A stretch of 64,000 bases of DNA, taken from assembly GCF_000332095.2 (NCBI RefSeq), contig NZ_KI913949.1, forward strand, positions 213,089 to 277,088. Direction: 5' to 3'. Positions 41,425-50,095 of this stretch are shown here, in pieces; within the stretch, counting starts at the first letter, position 1, and every line of letters starts with the position of its first letter. A program made the translations under genes and the position numbers. The DNA comes from Leptolyngbya sp. PCC 6406. GTDB lineage: Bacteria > Cyanobacteriota > Cyanobacteriia > Phormidesmidales > Phormidesmidaceae. The notes under the pieces are model-generated. The model did no database searches, was not told the origin of the DNA, and saw nothing but the letters and a program-made list of their open reading frames with translations.

Positions 41425-43026
41425 ATGGGTTCAGCGACCGCCGATAACACCACATTTGCCGTTACAACTCCCCTTTACTACGTCAATGGCTTACCCCACA
41501 TTGGTAGCGCCTACACCACCATTGCCGCCGATGTGATTGCGCGCTTTCATCGTCTACAAGGGCATTCCGTGCTCATGATCACGGGCACAGACGAGCATGG
41601 CCAAAAGATTCAGCGGACGGCCCAAGAGCGCAATAAGGCTCCCCAGGAGCATTGCGATGAGATTGTCTTGGGCTTTCAAAGCCTCTGGCAGCAGCTCAAC
41701 ATTGCCTACGATCGCTTTAGCCGCACCACTGCCCCCCGTCATGAAGCCATTGTGGGGGAGTTTTTTCAGCGAGTTTGGGAGCAGGATGATATCTACGTCG
41801 GTCACCAGCAGGGGTGGTACTGTGTCTCCTGCGAAGAATTTAAGGAAGAGCGCGACCTTCTGGCGGAAAAGCGGTGCCCCATTCACACCAACAAGGTGGT
41901 GGAATGGCGGGATGAGCAGAACTACTTTTTTCGCCTCTCCAAGTATCAGCAGCAGCTCGAAGCTCTCTATGCTGAACGCCCCGACTTTATCCAGCCCGCC
42001 ACCCGCCGCAATGAGGTTCTGAGCTTTGTGGAGCAGGGCTTGCAAGATTTCTCCATTTCCCGTGTCAATTTGGACTGGGGCTTCCCAGTGCCCACGGATC
42101 CTAAGCACACCCTCTATGTCTGGTTCGATGCCCTACTGGGGTATGTGACTGCCCTTTTGCAACCGGAGGAGGAGCCCACGCTGGAAAATGCGATCGCACG
42201 ATGGTGGCCTATTAACCTCCACCTGATCGGTAAAGATATTCTGCGTTTCCATGCGGTGTACTGGCCCGCCATGCTGATGTCGGCTGGGTTGCCCCTACCG
42301 GGGCGAGTCTTTGGCCATGGTTTTTTGACTAAGGACGGTCAAAAAATGGGCAAAAGCCTGGGCAATACCCTAGACCCGGTGGACCTAGTTTCCCGTTATG
42401 GTGCCGACGCCGTCCGCTACTACTTCACCAAAGAAATCGAATTTGGGCGGGATGGCGACTTCAACGAAGATCGCTTTATCAATATCCTCAATGCAGATCT
42501 AGCCAATGATCTGGGTAACCTGCTCAACCGGACCCTGAAAATGGCTGGACGCTATTGTAACGGCCAAGTCCCTGTGGTAGATAGCGCCTCCATCTCCCCC
42601 GCACATTTCCTCAAGTCCAAGGGGCAGGGGCTAGCGGCAGTCGCCGCCGCCGCCTATGAAGATTTGGCATTTAGTCAGGTTTGTGAGGGCATACTGACAT
42701 TAGTGCGGGCCAGCAATAAATTTCTGGATGATAAGGCTCCCTGGAGCTTGTATAAGCAGGGACAGCAGGCCGAAACTGAAGCTGTCCTTTACGCCGTCCT
42801 AGAGTCGGTCCGATTAGCCGCCTACCTTCTGTCTCCGGTGGTACCGGGGTTAGCCAACGCCATCTACTCCCAACTGGGGCTAACCGCAGACTTTAACCAA
42901 AACGATGTCGGCACCCACTTGCCCTACGCTGACCACAGTGCTTGGGGTTATCTACCTCCTGGTCAACCCCTGGGGGAGGCCAAGCCCATTTTCCAGCGCA
43001 TCGAAGTTGGCGAGCGAATTCCCTGA
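41425..43026 (+). CDS. metG: Methionyl-tRNA synthetase
   Basis: 533 residues, a class I aminoacyl-tRNA synthetase that charges tRNA-Met in the cytosol. PLYYVNGLPHIGSAYTT has the HIGH-type motif, and QKMGKSLGNTLDPV the KMSKS-type motif near residue 310. The CVSCEEFKEERDL and CPIHTN blocks give a partial zinc knuckle (Cys, Cys, Cys, His). The anticodon-binding helical domain (about 370-510) is complete, and the C-terminal tRBD/EMAP extension of E. coli MetG is absent, as in other cyanobacteria. Followed 77 bases later by the NYN-domain gene. Confidence 0.98.
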   Translation: MGSATADNTTFAVTTPLYYVNGLPHIGSAYTTIAADVIARFHRLQGHSVLMITGTDEHGQKIQRTAQERNKAPQEHCDEIVLGFQSLWQQLNIAYDRFSRTTAPRHEAIVGEFFQRVWEQDDIYVGHQQGWYCVSCEEFKEERDLLAEKRCPIHTNKVVEWRDEQNYFFRLSKYQQQLEALYAERPDFIQPATRRNEVLSFVEQGLQDFSISRVNLDWGFPVPTDPKHTLYVWFDALLGYVTALLQPEEEPTLENAIARWWPINLHLIGKDILRFHAVYWPAMLMSAGLPLPGRVFGHGFLTKDGQKMGKSLGNTLDPVDLVSRYGADAVRYYFTKEIEFGRDGDFNEDRFINILNADLANDLGNLLNRTLKMAGRYCNGQVPVVDSASISPAHFLKSKGQGLAAVAAAAYEDLAFSQVCEGILTLVRASNKFLDDKAPWSLYKQGQQAETEAVLYAVLESVRLAAYLLSPVVPGLANAIYSQLGLTADFNQNDVGTHLPYADHSAWGYLPPGQPLGEAKPIFQRIEVGERIP

Positions 43027-43094
43027 TTTCTGAAACCGATGCCCCAGTTTTTTGGAATCAGACTTTTCACTAACGTAACCCATAGGAATTACCC

Positions 43095-43748
43095 TTGAAA
43101 ATCATGATTAATAATCACGAAATGTTGGGGCATGATCCCATTTTTACCCCAGAGCAAGTTTTAGAAAACCGAGGCCGGGTCGGCATTTTTATTGACGGCT
43201 CCAATCTGTTTTACGCAGCCCTCCAGTTGGGCATCGAGATTGACTACACCAAGCTCCTATGCCGCCTCACCTCCGGTTCCCGACTGTTTCGCTCCTTTTT
43301 CTATACCGGCGTTGACCGTACCAATGAAAAGCAGCAGGGCTTTCTGCTGTGGATGCGGCGCAATGGCTATCGGGTCATTGCCAAGGATCTGGTGCAGTTG
43401 CCCGATGGCTCTAAGAAGGCCAACTTGGATGTTGAAATTGCCGTAGATATGATTGCCCTCGTGGACTACTACGACACCGCAGTACTGGTCAGCGGTGATG
43501 GTGATCTCGCCTATGCCGTCGATGCTGCTAGCTACCGGGGAGCCCGTATTGAGGTGGTGAGCCTGCGCTCTATGACCAGCGATAGTCTGATCAATGTCTC
43601 CGATCGCTATATTGATCTTGAGGCCATTAAGGAGGACATTCGCAAACTCCCCCGGAATAGCAGTAGCTATACCTATCGCCCTCTCAATCCCCTAGAGGAA
43701 GATGTTGCTGCGATTGAAGAGGTTGTGGCCAAGCCCAAGCTGAATTGA
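43095..43748 (+). CDS. LabA-like NYN-domain protein
   Basis: 217 residues. GRVGIFIDGSNLFYAALQLG near 28-47, then KKANLDVEIAVDMIALVDYY, LVSGDGDLAYAVDAASYRGA and RYIDLEAIKEDIRK are the LabA/DUF88 NYN (PIN-like) hallmarks, with the three or four acidic residues for metal binding retained. In Synechococcus elongatus LabA affects circadian output from KaiC; other family members may be RNases. The TTG at 43095 has AGGA seven bases upstream; the ATG at 43104 is an alternative start. Role in the clock here is by family analogy. Confidence 0.88.
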   Translation: MKIMINNHEMLGHDPIFTPEQVLENRGRVGIFIDGSNLFYAALQLGIEIDYTKLLCRLTSGSRLFRSFFYTGVDRTNEKQQGFLLWMRRNGYRVIAKDLVQLPDGSKKANLDVEIAVDMIALVDYYDTAVLVSGDGDLAYAVDAASYRGARIEVVSLRSMTSDSLINVSDRYIDLEAIKEDIRKLPRNSSSYTYRPLNPLEEDVAAIEEVVAKPKLN

Positions 43749-43860
43749 TGCTCTGAATTGGTTCTGAGGAACCTAGAGGTGTCCCTTGCGTCCTGCTCAG
43801 GGGGCATCCCGTTGCCCTAGAATCCAGGCTAGGATCACCCCACACAGGGTAAAGGGAATC

Positions 43861-45018
43861 ATGAAGCGAGCCTACTGGTTGGGGGCGGGGGCGGTCATTG
43901 TGGGATTGGCGCTGGTGGTGGGGCTCCGGGCCCTACGTCAAGGCCCTGGCAATGACTATCTGCCGGAGGATCAACAGGCGGAATTGGAGACGGGTCTGAC
44001 CCTGCGGGATGTCACCCTAGAGCAGCCCGACGATGATGGGAATATACTCTGGCGGGTCAAGGCGGAGACCGTCACCTATAGCGTCGATAAACGGGTGGCG
44101 GTGGTGAAAAATCCTGAGGGAGAACTGTATCAAGATGGGGAGTTGCTCTATCGGGTGGAGGGGCAGGAAGGGGAAATTCGTGAAAACGGGGAATTCATTT
44201 TCCTTCGGGGTAATATTGTCGCCCGAGGGATCCAAAATAAGGTGGTGCTGCGGGGCAATGAAATGGAATGGCGCACCCAGGTGGATGTGATGATCCTGCG
44301 CGATCGCGTTACGGGCACCCATCCTCAACTGCGCGCTGCTGCCGAGGAGGTTCGGGTCTATGACCGAGTGAAACGCATGGATCTGCTGGGGGATGCGATC
44401 GCAAATACGGTAGTAGAAGATCCTAAAATCGAACCCTGGCTCAAGCTCCAAGCCGATGCCCTCCGCTGGCATTGGGAGGCAGAGGAGGTGGAGAGCAAAC
44501 AGCCGCTACGGGTAGAACGCTTCCTGAATGAAACCATCACTGAGGTCACCACCAGCGATCGCGGTTTTGTGGATTTGGCCAACGCCCAGGTCACCCTCAC
44601 CAGTAATGTTCTGGTGCAACTCCTCACCCTCTCCCTCAAAATTGCCAGCGAACAGGCGATCTGGAATGTGGAACAGGAGCAGGTGGTTATCGACACGCCC
44701 CTCAAGATCGATAGCGACGAACAAGCCACATCCCTCACTGCCCAGCAGGGACGGCTAGATCTAGCGGCGGATACAGTACACCTGAGCCGTGCCGTAGAGG
44801 CGATCAGTGCCCGCAATAATGGTCGCCTTACGACTGACAACCTGACCTGGAATTTAGCCGACCAGACGGTACTTGCAGAAGGGAATGTGAATTATCAGCA
44901 AGGAGACCCGAGCCTGACGGTACGCGGCCCCCGCGCCCTAGGACGAATTGAGGCCCAAACCGTGGTCTTCAGCGGCGGCGGCGGCGGCCAAGTGGTAACG
45001 GAGATTGTGACACCCTAG
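43861..45018 (+). CDS. lptC: LptC/LptA-like lipopolysaccharide export protein
   Basis: 385 residues from ATG 43861. An N-terminal transmembrane helix (about 6-24, LGAGAVIVGLALVVGLRAL) anchors a periplasmic LptC domain (about 45-220; TLRDVTLEQPDDDGNILWRV and RVEGQEGEIRENGEFIFLRG) and a further OstA-like beta-jellyroll region to the end (AISARNNGRLTTDNLTWNLA, TVLAEGNVNYQQGD). In this system LptC receives LPS from LptBFG and hands it to LptA. The fused double length is typical for cyanobacteria. The TAG stop (45016-45018) is part of the terminus of repeat family A copy 5. Confidence 0.9.
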   Translation: MKRAYWLGAGAVIVGLALVVGLRALRQGPGNDYLPEDQQAELETGLTLRDVTLEQPDDDGNILWRVKAETVTYSVDKRVAVVKNPEGELYQDGELLYRVEGQEGEIRENGEFIFLRGNIVARGIQNKVVLRGNEMEWRTQVDVMILRDRVTGTHPQLRAAAEEVRVYDRVKRMDLLGDAIANTVVEDPKIEPWLKLQADALRWHWEAEEVESKQPLRVERFLNETITEVTTSDRGFVDLANAQVTLTSNVLVQLLTLSLKIASEQAIWNVEQEQVVIDTPLKIDSDEQATSLTAQQGRLDLAADTVHLSRAVEAISARNNGRLTTDNLTWNLADQTVLAEGNVNYQQGDPSLTVRGPRALGRIEAQTVVFSGGGGGQVVTEIVTP

Positions 45019-45152
45019 TACTCTGTGGCGCAAATACTCTGACCGTTCTATCGTGGTACACTCGGCCCTCGCCCTCGCCCCTTGGGAGAGGGGACCGGAA
45101 AAGGTTGGGCTGGTGCGACAATAATGGGCTGATTTACGCCGTGCGGTACTAG
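45015..45152. mobile_element. Family A MITE-like element, copy 5
   Basis: From CTAGTACTCTGTGGCGCAAAT (45015) to GCCGTGCGGTACTAG (45152). The first TAG is the stop codon of lptC. With copy 6, in the same orientation, it brackets the small gene at 45162. Confidence 0.88.
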
Positions 45153-45161
45153 GGCGGCACA

Positions 45162-45539
45162 ATGTTCCACATCATGACCCAAACCATCAGTCTTAAAGCT
45201 GGAGAGACAGCCATCATCTATCGCCGCAGTTTCAGTAGTGTGCCGATAGAAATTTGTTTTTACGCTACAGCATTGGCGGGGAGCGACCCTAAGGGTGAGC
45301 TGGAGATTCAAGGATCTCGTTGGGTATTTCCCCGACCACCCTTGCTCTATCCTTTGCAGCCCCAGAATATTGTTAAGGCTGGCTTCTGGGATACGTTTTT
45401 TAAGATCAAGGTGACAGCTCACATTGATCTTGAAATCACCTTCCCAGGGCAGAAACTTGACCGAAGCCGCTGGCTGATTTGGGTGATCGTTTGCGTGCTC
45501 ATAGCCGCAACTCTCATTCTTTGGCTAGCAACCGCCTAG
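45162..45539 (+). CDS. Small unknown protein with C-terminal transmembrane helix, between two repeats
   Basis: 125 residues (or 121 from the ATG at 45174). No family recognised. Residues 1-95 form a soluble beta-rich domain (AGETAIIYRRSFSSVPIEIC, FYATALAGSDPKGELEIQGS, HIDLEITFPGQKL), followed by one hydrophobic helix near 103-123 (WLIWVIVCVLIAATLILWLA), so it is probably a tail-anchored protein. The gene starts ten bases after repeat copy 5 ends, and its stop TAG (45537-45539) is the first TAG of copy 6, so it lies exactly between two mobile-type repeats. It might have been carried in as a unit. Confidence 0.6.
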   Translation: MFHIMTQTISLKAGETAIIYRRSFSSVPIEICFYATALAGSDPKGELEIQGSRWVFPRPPLLYPLQPQNIVKAGFWDTFFKIKVTAHIDLEITFPGQKLDRSRWLIWVIVCVLIAATLILWLATA

Positions 45540-45681
45540 TAATCTGCGGCGTAAATACCCTAACCGTTCTATCGTGGTACATTTCGACCCCTCACCCTAG
45601 CCCTCTCCCACGGGGAGAGGGGACTAGAAAATGTTGGGCTAACGGGACGATAGTGGGCTGATTTACGTCTTGCGGTACTAG
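45536..45681. mobile_element. Family A MITE-like element, copy 6
   Basis: From CTAGTAATCTGCGGCGTAAAT (45536) to CTTGCGGTACTAG (45681). The first TAG is the stop codon of the small membrane protein gene. Same orientation as copy 5. Confidence 0.88.
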
Positions 45682-45694
45682 AGAGTTCCTGCCC

Positions 45695-46234
45695 TTACCG
45701 ATGGAGTAGTCGGGTCACACTGCGCTGCCGCCGCCGAGCCAGCTTTGGAAGAAAGTTCAAGGGTTTCACGGTTTCCCGTTGTTGCTGTGGAGTTCCAGCC
45801 TGCCGCCGCTGCCACCATCCATCTACGGAGAAGGTGTTGAACCGCAGCCCTGCCAGCAAAATACACAGCAGGAAATCGTAGACCAATTGGCTTCCCGCTG
45901 CATCCCAGTTTTGCAGCAGGGTGACACCGTACATGAGAACAACCATCAGCCCCAGTAGCGCGATTAGCGACAGACGGGTGAACAGCCCAAGGGTCAACAA
46001 CAGGCCAAAGATAAGCTCTATGGGGGACACGAGAATCGCATTGATCTGTACCAGTGGAGTGGGGATAAAGGTTTCCTGGAACATCCCCACCATGGTATCC
46101 ACGAAGCCGGGAATATTGCCTATGCGGGTAAAGCCGTGGTTAAAGAAGTTGATGCCCAGGATCACCCGTAGAAAGGTGTAGGCCAAGACAATATCGCTCT
46201 GACGCAGGTTAGGAGAGGAATTAGAAGAGGTCAT
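45695..46234 (-). CDS. DoxX-family membrane protein
   Basis: 179 residues with four predicted transmembrane helices: about 17-33 (LAYTFLRVILGINFFNHG), about 63-83 (AILVSPIELIFGLLLTLG), about 90-106 (LSLIALLGLMVVLMYGVT) and about 120-135 (VYDFLLCILLAGLRFN). The first helix with RVILGINFFNHGFTRIG is the DoxX pattern. DoxX-like proteins are small membrane proteins of mostly unknown role, sometimes linked to quinone or thiol redox. The C-terminal tail is basic and rich in Gln and Arg. Its stop is only 14 bases from repeat family A copy 6. Confidence 0.88.
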   Translation of the reverse strand: MTSSNSSPNLRQSDIVLAYTFLRVILGINFFNHGFTRIGNIPGFVDTMVGMFQETFIPTPLVQINAILVSPIELIFGLLLTLGLFTRLSLIALLGLMVVLMYGVTLLQNWDAAGSQLVYDFLLCILLAGLRFNTFSVDGWWQRRQAGTPQQQRETVKPLNFLPKLARRRQRSVTRLLHR

Positions 46235-46395
46235 AGGAATTTCTCAAGGGACTGCATCGCCAAGGCTACATATATTACGAGTTCTTTACAGATGTGGATG
46301 TTTCCTGGAGACATCTCACTTTTGCAGACCCACTCGCAGAGAAGCCGTTCCGCGTCTACACCCCAAATCCCTCTCCCCTATAAGCTGCGTTCCGT

Positions 46396-47139
46396 CTAAA
46401 CCGCTGCATCAAAGAGCACGGTGGTCATATAGCGCTCAGCCCAATCGGGGCCAAAGGCTTTTTCTAGAACCCGGCGGGTTTTGTCATTTTGGCGCTGCTG
46501 GCTGCAATAGCGCTGCTGTCCCTCTAACGTTTCCTCCTGGCGGTCTGGGGCAGGGGCCATAGCGACAGCCTGCTGACAATGGAGGGTGAGGTAAGCGGCA
46601 ACTCGCGCTACAAATTCCTGTTCCTCGGCTCCATCGGCGGGGCGCACAAACAAACATATCTCTGAAAAAATGTCGCCCCAGGTAGGGATGTCCCTAGGCT
46701 GGCTAAAGCTTGCAGGCAAGCTGCCCAGGGTAGTGATATAGGGGGCAGAAAGTTTGCGATCGCGACTTGTTGGCGATAGATCCACAATGGCGGCGCTAAT
46801 CTGGCCCCGACCTCCAACGAGATCGCAGCCAAACATCGGCAGGGGATAGTCCAAGCGAGGAAACATGACGCAGTGGAGAATATCTAGGGTTTGCCCCACC
46901 CGCGCCAGTTCTAAATGCAGCTTACGGAACTGGGGGGTTTGATAACAGGCATTCTCAATCACCAATCGCTCCCCCTCCAGACGGCCCTCGATATAGCCCA
47001 GATCCTCCGGCAGTTGGTAGGGCTCCAGCGTCAAGTGTTGCTGCCAGATCCCCTCAATGGTGTCTGCCAGTTGGCGAATCATGGGATGTTGCTGGGCTCT
47101 TAAGGACTGGCTGGGGGATGGGCCGGAGGAGGAGGTCAT
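46396..47139 (-). CDS. pcyA: Phycocyanobilin:ferredoxin oxidoreductase
   Basis: 247 residues from ATG 47139. It reduces biliverdin IXalpha by four electrons from ferredoxin to phycocyanobilin, the chromophore for phycobilisomes (see apcD) and phytochromes, without a metal cofactor. The catalytic triad of the family is present: Glu77 in [10 protein letters not shown], His89 in [12 protein letters not shown] and Asp106 in MFGCDLVGG, one residue shifted from Synechocystis numbering. The length is as expected. The ORF is open to a TTG at 47148, but the ATG is a simpler start. Not in an operon with other genes. Confidence 0.97.
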   Translation of the reverse strand: MTSSSGPSPSQSLRAQQHPMIRQLADTIEGIWQQHLTLEPYQLPEDLGYIEGRLEGERLVIENACYQTPQFRKLHLELARVGQTLDILHCVMFPRLDYPLPMFGCDLVGGRGQISAAIVDLSPTSRDRKLSAPYITTLGSLPASFSQPRDIPTWGDIFSEICLFVRPADGAEEQEFVARVAAYLTLHCQQAVAMAPAPDRQEETLEGQQRYCSQQRQNDKTRRVLEKAFGPDWAERYMTTVLFDAAV

Positions 47140-47376
47140 GGCGGGCAAGGGGAAAGGAAACCAGACCTCCAGAATATCAGCCCACCATGACCACCCTCGG
47201 CCCCTGGCTCATTCCCAGCTCTCCTTTGGCCCTCCTTTGGCCCGCCCAGGGGATGAGTTTTGAGATGGAATTCCCTGGGAAGGGACACTTGGCAATTTAT
47301 TGGCACAGTTCTATCCTGAGCCCCCCTCAAGCCTAGGGAGAATTGGAGTACAGTCTTAGCACTGGAGTTCCTATCC

Positions 47377-49572
47377 GTGGTTAATGCCAGCGTCGTGCTT
47401 CCCTTCAATTCCCAAACCCTACCCGGCCTAAACCAAGAGGCTTATCAGTCCCTTCAGCAGTCTCTCCAGGCCGTCCCTCCCCACCACATCTGGTTTGCCG
47501 CCTGTGACGACATTCCGCTGCAACGGCGTCTAGCAGCCATTCTTGACCGCGTTCTTCTCTCCACCGCCACCCAGGAAGCCGAACCGATCTCCTGGCTACG
47601 GGTTGATCCCCAGCGGCCAGATGTCGCCCAACAGATCATGGCGCGCGTCCAGGGAGAAGCTCCCTTTACACTGCCCTATTTGCAAATTCTGGGGGTGGAG
47701 CAACTCACCCACTGCGCCTCGGAGGAACAATATCGATTTTTGGCTTCCCTGCGGCGGCTGGCGACGCGGTGGCCGTCCCTGAACTGTAGCTTGGTGCTAT
47801 GGTTGCCACGCCCTTGGCTACGGCAAGTCAATCGGGTTGCCCCCAGTCTGGCCCAGATCTGCGATCGCACCTTTGAGTTTTTAGGAGACCCTACCCCCCT
47901 AGCGGACCCAGAGGGACCAGAGCACCCCCTCTCGGAGAGGGGATGGGCAATTCCGAGATGGTCAGAGACTGGGCCGAATGGACCATCGCAGCCCTCCCAA
48001 CCCCCTGTTGATGCCCCCGCTGCCCCGAGTGCATCCCCTACGAATCCTGTCACGCCCGCTCCAGACCCGCCTCCCGGACTGTCCCCAGGATCAGACAATG
48101 GCCCCCCGCCAGTGGACCCACCGCCGTCATCCACCTCCTTGTGGCATCAGCTAGAGGCAGATCTATCGAAGTTAGAGCAGGCCATTCCCCACCAGCGGGC
48201 ATTTCCCCCTCTGAAGCATCAGCCCCAGCGTAAAACGCCATCACCGAGCCCATTACCCCAGCCCCCAGAGGGGCGGCGTCCGCCCTCAGCTCCCTCAGCC
48301 CCTTCTCCACGGAGAGAGGGCTACCCTCTCTCCGTGGGCCATCAAACCGGGGCGGCGGTACTTCTAGCGGTACCGCCCAGATCCCTCCAGGCTCCCCCCC
48401 AGGACCATGACACCGCCGTGGAGCGGGCCTACGCCCTGCGAGATCGAGTCGAGGCCGGGGATCACAGCCCCGCTGCCCTAGAAGCGGCTATCCAGCAGTA
48501 TGAAGCCCTCCTCGCCCGTTCTCCGGAAGGACTCGACCTTCAACGAGCAGAAGCCCTAAACGATCTGGGTAGCCTCTACTGGCTCCTAGCCCAGCAAACG
48601 TCCCCCCCCGCCGATCGCTATCGTTATCTTCAGGACAGCCAACGCCATTACGAAGCGGCTCTAACCCTCCCCAGTCAGGTTCTGACGCATGATGCGCGGG
48701 TCCGACTCCACAGCAACTTAGGGGGGGTGTACTGTCTGCTGGCCGTCCATGGCCATGCGGAGGCCCATTTGGGTAGTGCGGTGCGGGCCTTCCACCGGGC
48801 GCTGCAATATACCACCCCAGAGGAAGACCGGACTACCTACGCCACGCTGCAAACCCATCTAGGCACTGCCTACTGGAGTCTGGCCCAGCAAAGCCACGCC
48901 GCCAGCCATCTCCACCGGGCGATCACCGCCTATCAGGAAGCCTTGGCTCACCGATCACCCCACACGGCTCCCTTGGCCTATGCCCAAATCCAGAACAATC
49001 TGGGCATCGCCTATTGGAGTTTGGCCCAGCAAGAACGGCCTGTAGCGCTTTTAGAACAGGCCATCGCTGCCTACCAAGATGTGCTGGCCTATCGCACCCC
49101 AGCGGTGGATGCTCCTGGCTATGCCGCTACCCATAACAATCTGGGCACCGCCTACTGGGATCTGGGGCGACACTGTGCCCAGGGCAGTCCAGAACAACGC
49201 CAAGCTTGGGAAAATGCGATCGCAGCCTATGACGTAGCCCTCACCACCGTCGAGGTTCCCTTGAGAAATGTCCCCAGCCCGCTTGGCTTTGATCCCTGGG
49301 CCACCCATCACAGCCTGGGGGTTGTGCACGACCAAGTTGCCTTGGGCCACGCCACCCCCGCCAGAGCCCACCACTGGCGGCAGGCCATTACCCACTATGT
49401 CTATGCCCTAGAGGGCTGGGATGCTACAGGGTCACCCCTAGGGGAAACCGCCCTTCAGGCCATTGTCCACAGCCTGCGAAATCAAGCCCACTGGCTGGGA
49501 CTCAAGGCCCAACAGCGATCCTTGTCCCAGATTCCCGCCCGCTGGCTGCCAGAAATCTGGCGACACCTATAG
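47377..49572 (+). CDS. TPR-repeat protein with Pro-rich linker
   Basis: 731 residues from the GTG at 47377 (GGAG about 10 bases upstream). The N-terminal domain (about 1-175) resembles the AAA-like region found in cyanobacterial TPR proteins (HHIWFAACDDIPLQRRLAAI and LPYLQILGVEQLTHCASEEQ) but lacks a Walker A motif. A low-complexity Pro/Ser-rich linker (about 180-340) follows, with DNA that includes a perfect inverted repeat at 48307-48337. The rest is at least seven TPR units (for example NNLGIAYWSLAQQERPVALL). It is presumably a protein-interaction scaffold. Confidence 0.85.
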   Translation: MVNASVVLPFNSQTLPGLNQEAYQSLQQSLQAVPPHHIWFAACDDIPLQRRLAAILDRVLLSTATQEAEPISWLRVDPQRPDVAQQIMARVQGEAPFTLPYLQILGVEQLTHCASEEQYRFLASLRRLATRWPSLNCSLVLWLPRPWLRQVNRVAPSLAQICDRTFEFLGDPTPLADPEGPEHPLSERGWAIPRWSETGPNGPSQPSQPPVDAPAAPSASPTNPVTPAPDPPPGLSPGSDNGPPPVDPPPSSTSLWHQLEADLSKLEQAIPHQRAFPPLKHQPQRKTPSPSPLPQPPEGRRPPSAPSAPSPRREGYPLSVGHQTGAAVLLAVPPRSLQAPPQDHDTAVERAYALRDRVEAGDHSPAALEAAIQQYEALLARSPEGLDLQRAEALNDLGSLYWLLAQQTSPPADRYRYLQDSQRHYEAALTLPSQVLTHDARVRLHSNLGGVYCLLAVHGHAEAHLGSAVRAFHRALQYTTPEEDRTTYATLQTHLGTAYWSLAQQSHAASHLHRAITAYQEALAHRSPHTAPLAYAQIQNNLGIAYWSLAQQERPVALLEQAIAAYQDVLAYRTPAVDAPGYAATHNNLGTAYWDLGRHCAQGSPEQRQAWENAIAAYDVALTTVEVPLRNVPSPLGFDPWATHHSLGVVHDQVALGHATPARAHHWRQAITHYVYALEGWDATGSPLGETALQAIVHSLRNQAHWLGLKAQQRSLSQIPARWLPEIWRHL
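48307..48337. repeat. Perfect inverted repeat inside the TPR gene linker
   Basis: CCACGGAGAGAGGG (48307-48320), a 3-base loop, and its exact complement (48324-48337). It encodes part of the low-complexity linker and resembles the GAGAGGG core of the repeats elsewhere in the window. A second, shorter CCCTCTCGGAGAGGGG lies at about 47928. Confidence 0.8.
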
Positions 49573-49714
49573 CCTATTTGAGCCTACTGGCCCATCCCTC
49601 GGGAGATTTCTGGAAAACATCCTGCCAAACGGTGGGCACTATCCCTATTGGCGACATCCTAGATTGGACGCGGTTTCCGTGCCCCTACGAAAAATTCAAA
49701 ACAAAACAAAACGC

Positions 49715-49850
49715 CTAGTGGTCTGTCAACGTTACCTTTGTGAGTCTGCGTAGGTTGGGTGAAACGAAGGGTCACCTAACAGCGGTGGGCTATGTTGGGT
49801 TCCGCTAGCGCTGTACCCAATCTACAAAATTCGGTTTGACAGACCACTAG
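49715..49850. mobile_element. Family B MITE-like element, copy 2
   Basis: From CTAGTGGTCTGTCAA (49715) to TTGACAGACCACTAG (49850), a perfect 15-bp terminal inverted repeat. The internal GTAGGTTGGGTG and GTTGGGTTCCGCTAGCGCTG are shared with copy 1 at 35924. No coding content. Confidence 0.9.
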
Positions 49851-49941
49851 TGTTCCGTTAGGAAAGTTTTGAGGGTCTTCGATCCGTCAAAATTTAACCC
49901 CAACTAAACTCCAGGATTTCGGTCACCCGCCAATCATTAGT
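49847..49941. repeat. Family C repeat, second (reverse) copy
   Basis: CTAGTGTTCCGTTAGG, then AGTTTTGAGGGTCTTCGA and AAAATTTAACCCCAACTAAA then CGGTCACCCG: the reverse complement of the outer portion of the element at 26287-26689, without the nested insert. It abuts family B copy 2 and shares its CTAG. Confidence 0.8.
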
Positions 49942-50036
49942 TGTAGGGTGCTGTTAGGCTTAGCCGTAACGCACCGTCCAGTAAGGCGTTGATGCCTTAC
50001 GCTGCCGCTTTAGCGCAGCCATGCCGCCATCCTACG
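49942..50036. repeat. GTAGG..CCTAC palindromic repeat
   Basis: TTGTAGGGTGCTGTTAGG, CCGTAACGCACC, GATGCCTTACGCTGC and ATCCTACG: nested half-sites resembling the repeat at 24363-24450. It fills the remainder of the gap before thiE. Confidence 0.6.
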
Positions 50037-50095
50037 AATAATTGAGTCCATCTACATTTATTGAGTCCATTTTATTTACGGCATTACAGTCCTGC

